From Natronohydrobacter sp. (GTDB taxonomy: Bacteria; Pseudomonadota; Alphaproteobacteria; Rhodobacterales; Rhodobacteraceae), in NCBI GenBank assembly GCA_007117255.1, contig SKGU01000021.1, positions 1 through 7,589 on the forward strand: a stretch of DNA of 7,589 bases, given 5' to 3'. The translations under genes were made by a program, and so were the position numbers. Within the stretch, counting starts at the first letter, position 1; each line of letters starts with the position of its first letter. Positions 1 through 4,899 of this stretch are shown here, piece by piece. The notes under the pieces are model-generated. The model saw nothing but the letters and a program-made list of their open reading frames with translations, made no database searches and was not told where the DNA came from.

Positions 1-217
1 CAACCTTGCCGACCTCGCCGCGCGCCAGCTCATGATCGCTGTCATAGCCCGTCTGGGTGGGCAGGTCGAACGCCACCGACAGCCCGGTTTGCCCCTTGGA
101 CAGGTTGTTGCGATAGAGCGCGTTGGACGCTTTTGCCGTGGAATGGCCGGCATAGGTACGAAACAGCCAGGGCTTGTCTTTCTGGGGCATGTCTTTCTGG
201 GGCGTAGCGTCGGACAT
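1..217 (-). CDS. ecm: Ethylmalonyl-CoA mutase (MeaA/Ecm), N-terminal part
   Basis: Partial gene running off the left edge; 72 codons are visible. After a short variable leader, the protein reads PWLFRTYAGHSTAKASN, then LYRNNLSKGQTGLSVAFDLP and TQTGYDSDHELARGEVGKV. This is the highly conserved start of the MeaA/ethylmalonyl-CoA mutase branch of B12-dependent acyl-CoA mutases. In the ethylmalonyl-CoA pathway of acetate assimilation, the enzyme converts (2R)-ethylmalonyl-CoA to methylsuccinyl-CoA in the cytosol. The ATG at 215-217 has an AGGAG ribosome site at 224-228, six bases upstream. The leader contains a duplicated PQKD block encoded by a 15-bp tandem repeat. The active-site and cobalamin-binding regions lie outside the window. 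A plain methylmalonyl-CoA mutase is less likely because this N-terminus matches the MeaA/Ecm type, but only the full sequence would settle it. Confidence 0.9.
   Translation of the reverse strand, partial: MSDATPQKDMPQKDKPWLFRTYAGHSTAKASNALYRNNLSKGQTGLSVAFDLPTQTGYDSDHELARGEVGKV
176..205. repeat. 15-bp tandem duplication in the ecm leader
   Basis: Two adjacent copies of GTCTTTCTGGGGC(A/G)T, at 176-190 and 191-205, agree at 14 of 15 positions. The unit is a multiple of three, so it duplicates five residues (TPQKD/MPQKD) in the variable N-terminal leader of the mutase without shifting frame. Confidence 0.85.
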
Positions 218-250
218 CGGGCGCTCCTGTCTCTGGCGCAACTCAGGCGC

Positions 251-269
251 TTGGTAATAATCTTACCAA
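251..269. promoter_or_regulatory. Inverted repeat TTGGTAA-N5-TTACCAA, candidate operator upstream of ecm
   Basis: A perfect 7-bp inverted repeat (251-257 and 263-269) with a 5-bp spacer lies about 35 bp upstream of the ecm start. It stands in an AT-rich island within GC-rich sequence. Read on the minus strand, the repeat covers the candidate -10 element TAAGAT (265-260), the position expected for a repressor site. The GGT...ACC core resembles sites of GntR/FadR-type regulators. The protein that binds it is unknown; no regulator gene is visible in the window. Confidence 0.5.
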
Positions 270-289
270 ATCACCTGCTTTAGGCGCAA
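260..289 (-). promoter_or_regulatory. Candidate promoter of ecm
   Basis: On the minus strand TTGCGC (289-284) is followed, after 18 bases, by TAAGAT (265-260). Each matches the sigma70 consensus only partly (3/6 and 4/6). A better -35 hexamer, TTGACA (300-295), is also present, but no good -10 lies at the right distance from it. The location relative to the ecm start is sensible; the exact promoter is uncertain. Confidence 0.3.
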
Positions 290-473
290 CTTAATGTCAA
301 GACATAATCGCTGCACTGCGGCGCGCGCGGCCAGAGGTCGCATGCCTACGGCCATACAGGCCAAGACCTGCCCCTATCGCGCAGATGTGTAGAGCTGAGC
401 CCTGTCGAAACGGCTGTGACTGCTGGAGAACACGCACAAATCGCGCCATATCTGGGCAAATAAAGGAGTGACC

Positions 474-1466
474 ATGCCAAAGCTGACACGCCGCGCGCTT
501 ACCTTTGGGCTTGGGGCAGGACTTGCCCTGCCTACGATCCTGCCCGCTGGGGCCACCACGGCAGATGAGGTGACACAGGCCGCGACCGGCTTGTCGCAAC
601 TTCATGCCATCATGGTGCAGCGCGGCGACAATCTGCTGGTCGCCACGGCGCCGCGCGGTCGCGGATTGTCACAACCCGCCAATATCAAAAGCTGTTCAAA
701 AAGCATTCTGGCGTTGCTGCTGGGCACGGCCATTGAGCGTGGCGAGATTCCCGGACTGTCCGCACGGCTGGCAGATGTCGCCCCCGACATCATCCCGGTC
801 AATGCGACAGAGGGGGTCGAAAGCCTTACGCTGGAACATCTTGTCACACTGCGTGCCGGGCTTGCCAGTACATCAGGGTCGAATTATGGCGCTTGGGTCA
901 GTTCGCGCAACTGGGTGATGCAAGCGCTGCGCCAGCCTTTTATCGATACACCGGGCGGGCGGATGATTTATTCCACCGGCACCACGCATGTCCTTGGGGC
1001 TGCGCTCAGTCAGGCCACGGGCGAGAGCTTGTTGCGTCTGTCCCGCGACCGGCTTGGCGCACCTTTGGGCATTGAAATCCCGCCATGGACGCGCGACCCA
1101 CAGGGTTTTTATTTCGGTGGCAACGAAATGGCGCTCAGCCCCGAAGCCATGCTGCGTGTGGCCGTGCTGATGCGCGATGGCGGGAAATATGGCGGCCAAC
1201 AGGTCATCGCAAAAGACTGGATCGAAGCGTCAAAACAGCCGCGCACACGGTCGGCCTTTTCGGGCTTGAGCTATGGCTATGGCTGGTTTCGCAGTCAAAG
1301 CGGCTGGGTTCTGGCGCGCGGATATGGCGGGCAGGTTATCGCATCACATGATGAGCGCGGGCTGGCTGTCGCGATCACATCAGACCCGACACTGCCTGCA
1401 CGCTCGCAAGGGCATTTCGGTGATCTGATGGCACTTCTCGACGGGCCTGTTCTCGATCTGGCGTGA
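474..1466 (+). CDS. Exported serine hydrolase, beta-lactamase class C family (COG1680)
   Basis: A 330-residue protein. The N-terminus (MPKLTRRALTFGLGAGLALP) has a twin-arginine motif followed by a hydrophobic stretch, so it is probably exported folded by the Tat system to the periplasm. The penicillin-binding/beta-lactamase fold motifs appear in order: S-x-x-K as SCSK at residues 73-76 (nucleophile Ser73, base Lys76), Y-S-T at 166-168 in the place of the YxN/YxS motif, and GYGGQ at 283-287 in the place of the KTG box. This pattern fits the family that includes 6-aminohexanoate-dimer hydrolase and many esterases or amidases. The substrate cannot be told. The ATG at 474 is preferred because AAGGAG (463-468) lies five bases upstream; the in-frame GTG at 468 overlaps that ribosome site. 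It converges with the sigma/anti-sigma pair. Confidence 0.85.
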   Translation: MPKLTRRALTFGLGAGLALPTILPAGATTADEVTQAATGLSQLHAIMVQRGDNLLVATAPRGRGLSQPANIKSCSKSILALLLGTAIERGEIPGLSARLADVAPDIIPVNATEGVESLTLEHLVTLRAGLASTSGSNYGAWVSSRNWVMQALRQPFIDTPGGRMIYSTGTTHVLGAALSQATGESLLRLSRDRLGAPLGIEIPPWTRDPQGFYFGGNEMALSPEAMLRVAVLMRDGGKYGGQQVIAKDWIEASKQPRTRSAFSGLSYGYGWFRSQSGWVLARGYGGQVIASHDERGLAVAITSDPTLPARSQGHFGDLMALLDGPVLDLA

Positions 1467-1503
1467 GCTATCCCAGTTGCGCGCGCTCATGGCCGTCTGC
1501 GGC

Positions 1504-2136
1504 TTACCACTTCAATGCGCGTGGCCCTGCCAATGCTCCGATCAGCGCCACTACCAGAATCGCCGCAAAATAGGCTGGCAGCACGAACAGAATGGCATCC
1601 TGATCGCAGTATAGCGCATAGATCGCGGCCCCTGCCCCACCTGCGCAAAGGCCCGCAGCTGCGCCAGCCAAATGCGGCCGAAGCGCGGCACCTGCTGACA
1701 AGGCCCACAGGGCCGCGACCAGAAACGGGGTTGCCAAAACCGGAATTGACAACAGACACACCAGAAGGCTGGGCGTGACAAGCGCATCAGTCAGACCGGA
1801 CAGCCCCTGACGGGACAAAGCAAGCGCGAAGACGCAAAACAATATAGCGCCGAATACGCCAAGCACAGGCATGCGGCGCATTACTGGCATTGCCGGATGT
1901 ACGAGCGCAACCGCAACAGCCCCCGCCAGCGCGACAAGCCCCAGCGGCAAGACATGTTTCAGCACCGCCGCCGAACCAAGCGCCGCCGCGATATCCGGCC
2001 TGATTCCCCAGGCACCGATAAGGGCCAGAGTCGAGACAAGCATCGCGGCTGGCAAGGCGCGCATCAATCGCTGTTGCACCGTGATGCGCGGCAACGTGTC
2101 TGCAGAAAGCATCGAGATCAGCTCATCGGTCTTCAT
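1504..2136 (-). CDS. nrsF: Anti-sigma factor, NrsF/DUF1109 family
   Basis: A 210-residue membrane protein with a short cytosolic N-terminus (MKTDELISML) and about six hydrophobic segments (roughly residues 28-50, 58-80, 88-108, 118-148, 155-175, 181-204). Start and end match the NrsF/DUF1109 family: the MKTD(D/E)LI opening, a Cys shortly before the last helix (YALYC, Cys177), and the ending IGALAGPRALKW. Members hold an ECF16/SigF-type sigma factor at the inner membrane until stress. Cysteines are at 101, 127, 164 and 177; 127 and 177 fall where the family has its conserved pair, linked in Caulobacter to sensing of chromate, cadmium or oxidative stress. The ATG overlaps the sigma stop by four bases (ATGA), implying translational coupling and a one-to-one partnership. 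Confidence 0.85.
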   Translation of the reverse strand: MKTDELISMLSADTLPRITVQQRLMRALPAAMLVSTLALIGAWGIRPDIAAALGSAAVLKHVLPLGLVALAGAVAVALVHPAMPVMRRMPVLGVFGAILFCVFALALSRQGLSGLTDALVTPSLLVCLLSIPVLATPFLVAALWALSAGAALRPHLAGAAAGLCAGGAGAAIYALYCDQDAILFVLPAYFAAILVVALIGALAGPRALKW

Positions 2137-2684
2137 TCGATCATCCTTTCGCGGAGACGGGCGATGGATTTCAAAGCCCGGTGCAAGGCAACCCGCACTG
2201 CCCCTTCCGACATATCCAGACGCGCGGCGGTTTCGGCTGTGCTTTCTCCCTTAAGGCCAAAAGCACGGACGATCTCGGCCGAGCGCGGATCAAGTGCATT
2301 CAGCACTTTTTCCATATCGCGCCCCTCGGTCGGGTCAGGCGCAGACGCGGCGGGAAGCACATCTTCGAAGGCGTCGATGGGTAATTCCACGCGCCTGCCC
2401 CTTGCGCGGAACGCATCAATCACCTTATGGCGCGCAATGGCATATAGCCACGGGCGCAAGGGCGCATCGTCGCGCCATGTGTTCCGCTTGGTATGCACGG
2501 CCAGAAGTACATCCTGCAACACGTCCTCGCAGCTTTGCGCACCCAATGCCGCACCACGCGCACGCACCACAGTGCGCAGCACAGGTGCAATTTCGTCCAG
2601 CAGGCGCCGATAAGCCCTGCTGTCGCCGCGATTGGCCGCGCGCATCAAACCCTCCCAGCTTTCGAGATCTTTCAAACCAGTCAC
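2133..2684 (-). CDS. sigF: ECF RNA polymerase sigma factor, ECF16/SigF-like
   Basis: A two-domain extracytoplasmic-function sigma factor. Region 2 includes EDVLQDVLLAVH and the -10-recognition helix PWLYAIARHKVIDAFRARG. Region 4 has a helix-turn-helix (ETAARLDMSEGAVRVALHRA) near the C-terminus. No extra C-terminal domain is seen. The partner anti-sigma gene overlaps it by ATGA. The start is uncertain. The GTG at 2684 (used here) gives an N-terminus of the length usual before the LMRAANRGD helix. An ATG at 2645 has a much better ribosome site (GGGAGG, five bases upstream) and would also fit the candidate promoter at 2717-2691, whose transcript would begin near 2684. A further GTG at 2750 lies upstream of that promoter and lacks a ribosome site, so it is disfavoured. 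The targets are not visible here. Confidence 0.88.
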   Translation of the reverse strand: MTGLKDLESWEGLMRAANRGDSRAYRRLLDEIAPVLRTVVRARGAALGAQSCEDVLQDVLLAVHTKRNTWRDDAPLRPWLYAIARHKVIDAFRARGRRVELPIDAFEDVLPAASAPDPTEGRDMEKVLNALDPRSAEIVRAFGLKGESTAETAARLDMSEGAVRVALHRALKSIARLRERMIE

Positions 2685-2690
2685 TCTCTC

Positions 2691-2717
2691 TTCGGCGGTG
2701 GATGAGCAATCGTTACA
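2691..2717 (-). promoter_or_regulatory. Candidate autoregulated ECF promoter TGTAACG-N16-CGAA
   Basis: On the minus strand TGTAACG (2717-2711) is followed after 16 bases by CGAA (2694-2691), just upstream of the sigma gene. As I recall them, SigF/ECF16 promoters in Caulobacter have a GTAACC-type -35 and a CGAA-type -10 at this spacing. The match is good except for G instead of C in the last -35 position. Transcription would start at about 2684, next to the GTG used as the start here. The transcript would then be leaderless from that GTG, or carry a leader of about 40 bases if the ATG at 2645 is used. Confidence 0.5.
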
Positions 2718-2860
2718 CCTACCGACACCACGGGTCCGGTTTTTGTCCACCGCGAATCGCTCAGAACACAGAAGCGTGACGCGCGCAGCTCTGGAATCAT
2801 TGGCACCTGTGCAAGCAGATCACTTGACTAATCCGAGTTTTTTTATCAGTTAAGACTGCA

Positions 2861-2932
2861 ATGCCAGGTCAGACACAAGACTGGCTCGGCATGATGAACC
2901 GAAACCTGTCCAACAAGGGTCAAGACGCGTGA
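2861..2932 (+). CDS. Possible small upstream ORF coupled to hemP
   Basis: A 23-codon frame starts at ATG 2861, with internal ATGs at 2891 and 2894. Its stop codon TGA (2930-2932) overlaps the hemP start codon GTG (2929-2931) in a GTGA arrangement. Such four-base overlaps commonly couple translation. No strong ribosome site precedes 2861 or 2891, and the peptide resembles nothing I know, so it may be chance. Confidence 0.2.
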   Translation: MPGQTQDWLGMMNRNLSNKGQDA

Positions 2933-3183
2933 ACAGCACTGGCATACAGCACATGCATAACGCGGAAGGCGTGCAAAACCCGACGGCAGACGTTGAAGAT
3001 GTGCCAGACGGCTGGCGCAAAACGCACAACCAGCCCGGCTTGCATGCTCATCAGGCTGCATCGATCCCGTTGCATTGCGCAGAGACCCTGACCGGCACAG
3101 ATAATCTGGCACATATTCGCCTGAACGACATGATCTACACCCTGCGCATTACGCGCGGCGGAAAACTGATTTTGACCAAATAA
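2929..3183 (+). CDS. hemP: Hemin uptake protein HemP
   Basis: An 84-codon gene whose last third carries the HemP signature: LAHIRLNDMIYTLRITRGGK followed by LILTK at the C-terminus. HemP is a small cytosolic protein encoded with haem-uptake genes (hmuRSTUV) and needed for haem use or for induction of the receptor in several bacteria. The N-terminal ~50 residues are low in similarity and polar, as usual for the family. The GTG at 2929 has AAGGG (2915-2919) nine bases upstream; an in-frame ATG at 2953 has no ribosome site, so GTG is preferred. It is followed after 31 bases by the DUF1289 gene on the same strand, a likely operon. No TonB, receptor or ABC transporter gene follows, unlike many relatives. 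I see no ICE-type palindrome in its upstream region. Confidence 0.88.
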   Translation: MNSTGIQHMHNAEGVQNPTADVEDVPDGWRKTHNQPGLHAHQAASIPLHCAETLTGTDNLAHIRLNDMIYTLRITRGGKLILTK

Positions 3184-3214
3184 ACCCACCGCTCCTATCA
3201 GGATATTGCCCGCC

Positions 3215-3454
3215 ATGAGCAAGCTACCGTCCCCCTGTATCGATGTCTGCAAGTTCAAGCGCGAAGGCCATTGCATCGGCTGTTCAATGACCAAAGCGCA
3301 GAAATCCATGTTCAAGAAGCTGAAAAACGAAAAGCACCAGCGGGCCTTTCTGGACCTGCTGGTGCATCAGCAAAACGATATGGGCAAATATCGCCACTGG
3401 GCCGAAGCCTATCGCAAGCGCTGCGACAAGAAGGGCGTCAAACCCGCGATCTGA
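3215..3454 (+). CDS. DUF1289 small cysteine-motif protein
   Basis: A 79-residue protein beginning MSKLPSPCIDVCKF, with four cysteines spaced C8-x3-C12-x7-C20-x2-C23, the hallmark of DUF1289. The cluster probably binds a metal (zinc or iron-sulfur), but the family's function is not established. The remainder is basic and rich in Lys/Arg, His and aromatic residues (KKLKNEKHQRAFLDLL, YRHWAEAYRKRC), consistent with a nucleic-acid or protein contact surface. The ATG at 3215 is chosen over the in-frame TTG at 3206; AGGA at 3200-3203 is eleven bases upstream, slightly long. It follows hemP closely, is probably co-transcribed with it, and ends six bases before the convergent dps stop. Confidence 0.85.
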   Translation: MSKLPSPCIDVCKFKREGHCIGCSMTKAQKSMFKKLKNEKHQRAFLDLLVHQQNDMGKYRHWAEAYRKRCDKKGVKPAI

Positions 3455-3455
3455 C

Positions 3456-3475
3456 GCGCATCAAGCCAGATGCGC
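3456..3475. terminator. Hairpin between convergent DUF1289 and dps genes
   Basis: GCGCATC (3456-3462), loop AAGCCA, GATGCGC (3469-3475): a perfect 7-bp stem with a 6-base loop that includes the dps stop codon and starts one base after the DUF1289 stop. No T-run follows on either strand, so it may act as a bidirectional transcript-end or RNA-stabilising structure rather than a classical intrinsic terminator. Confidence 0.4.
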
Positions 3476-3931
3476 CCGCAGAAGCCATGCAAATTTCTCA
3501 TGCACCTGCCCGCGCGCAACCGCGAGATCCTGCGTCAGCAGATCGCCATGCTCTTCGGCCACGGCAGCAGTGCCGGCCAGCGTTGCTGCAATGGTTGCTT
3601 GGGCCTTTGCCAATGTCTCGACCATCTGCTCGGCAGTGGCGTGACCATCATGCTCGGCCACTTTAGAGCGTTTCAGCATCCCGGCCAACTGCCCTTCGGC
3701 ATGGCCGCCCAAGGCTTTCACGCGCTCTGCAAGATCGTCCTGAGCAGTGAAATGGTCTTCGTAAACCTGCTGAAACAGTGCGTGCAGCGGGCCGAAGGCC
3801 ATGCCGGTTACGTTCCAGTGAAAATTCTGCGCAAGCATGGTTGTGACGGCAGTTTCGGCCACACACTGGTTCAGGGCTTCGCAGATCGCTTCTTTTGCGG
3901 AAACGGTCAAATCTTGTGCTGTCTGGGTCAT
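3461..3931 (-). CDS. dps: Dps-family DNA-protecting/iron-storage ferritin
   Basis: A 156-residue protein of typical Dps length. The ferroxidase region is clear: NFHWNVTG (His38), PLHALFQQ (His50, 12 residues later as usual), then FTAQDDLAERVKALGG with Asp65 and Glu69 in the D-x3-E spacing. Such proteins form 12-subunit shells that oxidise Fe(II), mostly with H2O2, store Fe(III), and guard DNA from Fenton damage. Gln54 stands where several Dps proteins have an acidic iron ligand. There is no long basic N-terminal tail, so direct DNA binding is doubtful. The ATG at 3931 has AGGAGG (3938-3943) seven bases upstream; the longer frame back to 4039 would overlap the promoter and is rejected. A sigma70-like promoter and an ICE palindrome upstream suggest iron-dependent control by Irr. 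Confidence 0.92.
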   Translation of the reverse strand: MTQTAQDLTVSAKEAICEALNQCVAETAVTTMLAQNFHWNVTGMAFGPLHALFQQVYEDHFTAQDDLAERVKALGGHAEGQLAGMLKRSKVAEHDGHATAEQMVETLAKAQATIAATLAGTAAVAEEHGDLLTQDLAVARGQVHEKFAWLLRAHLA

Positions 3932-3946
3932 GAACCCCTCCTGTTT

Positions 3947-3976
3947 CGTGTTGCAAATGCGGGATATGTCAACACG
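3947..3976. repeat. Inverted repeat in the dps leader
   Basis: CGTGTTG (3947-3953) and CAACACG (3970-3976) are perfect 7-bp complements around a 16-base loop. The repeat sits directly upstream of the dps ribosome site (3938-3943), inside the predicted 5' leader of about 75 bases. It could form an RNA stem affecting translation or be a protein-binding site; nothing decides between these. Confidence 0.35.
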
Positions 3977-4014
3977 GGACTGGCTGGCGACAAGCTGGCT
4001 ACCCGCTTGACCCT

Positions 4015-4043
4015 GATATAGCCCCGCCAAATGGCGCATTCAA
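4015..4043 (-). promoter_or_regulatory. Sigma70-type promoter of dps
   Basis: On the minus strand TTGAAT (4043-4038) and TATATC (4020-4015) are separated by exactly 17 bases. Matches to TTGACA and TATAAT are 4/6 and 5/6, good for a GC-rich alphaproteobacterium. Transcription would start near 4008, giving a leader of about 75 bases. The spacer also contains the near-palindrome CGCCA-AA-TGGCG (4025-4036). The ICE ends six bases upstream of the -35 element. Confidence 0.55.
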
Positions 4044-4049
4044 GTTGTT

Positions 4050-4066
4050 TTTAGAAAGATTCTAAA
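4050..4066. promoter_or_regulatory. Iron control element (ICE), Irr-binding palindrome
   Basis: TTTAGAA-AGA-TTCTAAA is a perfect 17-bp dyad with 7-bp arms and a 3-bp centre. It matches the ICE consensus TTTAGAA-N3-TTCTAAA bound by the haem-sensing Fur-family regulator Irr of Rhizobiales and Rhodobacterales. Its centre lies at about -50 relative to the predicted dps start of transcription, just upstream of the -35 element. Irr is stable when iron or haem is scarce and represses iron-storage and iron-using genes; control of dps is the natural reading. The site also contains the stop codon of the upstream gene. Confidence 0.8.
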
Positions 4067-4496
4067 TCCGAGAAGTTTTGTCAGCTTCAGCAGCCATCCG
4101 ATCAACAAGTTCAGACGCCAGCCAACCTACCGGACGACGCAGATGCAAGGGCAACCGCGCACGCAGCAAAAAGGCAATACTTCCGTGATCGTCGCGCGCA
4201 ATGGCCGCGAAAAGTGCAAGAAGCCAGCTTTCATCAAAAGAGCGTTCCCGCGCAGTGATCACATGAATTACTGGTGTTTTCGGCAGCCCGGAGGCCAGCA
4301 CCCTGAGCAATGCATCCGCATATTCCTGAGCACCCTCTTGCGGCGAGTGCAGCAAGAGCGCGCAGGTCTCAAACACCTCAACCCGCGCTTTGGCCCTGCA
4401 TTTGCGCATCAGCATTCGCAACAATGAAAGTGTGCGATCTTGCGATGGCACAGCAGCGGCTTGCGGGGCAATTTGTGTCAGTGCGGCGTGAGTCAT
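4062..4496 (-). CDS. Hypothetical soluble helical protein, 144 residues
   Basis: I do not recognise this family. The frame is open, with codon use like the neighbours and a good ribosome site (AGGA, 4503-4506, six bases before the ATG at 4496), so it is probably a real gene. The protein is mostly predicted helix, with a basic patch (MRKCRAKARVE, residues 30-40) and a Leu/Arg-rich second half (FLLRARLPLHLRRPVGWL, about 109-126). It has two cysteines (33 and 45) and no signal peptide or convincing membrane segment. Its last codons ATT-TAG form part of the ICE palindrome, so it ends about 130 bases before dps on the same strand. Read-through into dps is possible, but the separate promoter suggests independent units. 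Confidence 0.65.
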   Translation of the reverse strand: MTHAALTQIAPQAAAVPSQDRTLSLLRMLMRKCRAKARVEVFETCALLLHSPQEGAQEYADALLRVLASGLPKTPVIHVITARERSFDESWLLALFAAIARDDHGSIAFLLRARLPLHLRRPVGWLASELVDRMAAEADKTSRI

Positions 4497-4578
4497 GTCA
4501 TATCCTGCAATTCCCGACATAAATACTATACTTTTATCCCCGATGCCAGAGCTTTCCGTTTCCAGCGCCTGTGACGCA

Positions 4579-4611
4579 GCCCGGCCCAGCGGAATGCCAG
4601 AAAGGCCGGGC
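4579..4611 (-). terminator. GC-rich hairpin downstream of the small exported protein gene
   Basis: GCCCGGCC (4579-4586) and GGCCGGGC (4604-4611) form a perfect 8-bp stem with a 17-base loop, nine bases after the stop codon of the gene at 4621-4899. There is no T-run after the stem on the minus strand, so termination without Rho is uncertain; it could instead protect the 3' end of the transcript. Confidence 0.4.
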
Positions 4612-4620
4612 CTGCACAGA

Positions 4621-4899
4621 TCAGTCTTGCAAGATCAGTTCGAAATCTTCTTCATAATAGCTGTGCACCGAAATGAATGGGCGCTCGCCCTCTGCCTCGA
4701 ACACATAAACATGCAGGGCATCGTCATGCATCGTGACACGGCAGATGACATCACCTTGCGCCAATCCTTCTGGGCAGGTTTCCAGATCAATATGCGCGAC
4801 AGAGACTTCGAAATCAGCATAGACATAACGTCCATGCTCTGTAGCGAAGGCTGGAAGAACCATCAGGCAGCTTGCGGCAGCGATCAGGGTTCGGATCAT
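4621..4899 (-). CDS. Small exported hypothetical protein
   Basis: A 92-residue protein with a clear Sec signal peptide (MIRTLIAAASCLMVLPAFA, probable cleavage after Ala19). The mature part of about 73 residues is acidic. It has two cysteines (Cys42 in ETCPEG, Cys53 in DVICRV) that could form a periplasmic disulfide, and an acidic, aromatic C-terminus (HSYYEEDFELILQD). I do not recognise the family. The ATG at 4899 has GGAGAA about eight bases upstream (RNA sense), whereas the longer frame to 4953 would bury the signal peptide. It stands alone, with a hairpin after its stop and a gene-poor stretch upstream. Confidence 0.7.
   Translation of the reverse strand: MIRTLIAAASCLMVLPAFATEHGRYVYADFEVSVAHIDLETCPEGLAQGDVICRVTMHDDALHVYVFEAEGERPFISVHSYYEEDFELILQD

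Noticed and set aside
297..605. Minus-strand open frame of 102 codons across the ecm/serine hydrolase gap
   Set aside because: It overlaps the signal peptide and start of the well-supported serine hydrolase, has no motif, and would occupy the divergent promoter region.
1464..1503. Short dyads (TGAGC/GCTCA and GCCG-TCTG-CGGC) between the convergent serine hydrolase and anti-sigma genes
   Set aside because: Stems of only 4-5 bp with no T-run; too weak to call terminators.
1897..2613. Long plus-strand frame of 238 codons opposite the sigma and anti-sigma genes
   Set aside because: It is antisense to two strongly supported genes; the Arg/Ser-rich product is typical of a shadow frame in GC-rich DNA.
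2823..2860. TTGACT followed by an AT-rich stretch as a hemP promoter
   Set aside because: No acceptable -10 hexamer lies 16-18 bases downstream of TTGACT, so the hemP promoter is left unassigned.
3932..4039. N-terminal extension of Dps from 4039
   Set aside because: The extra residues do not resemble Dps, the extension would cover the predicted promoter, and a strong ribosome site precedes the ATG at 3931.
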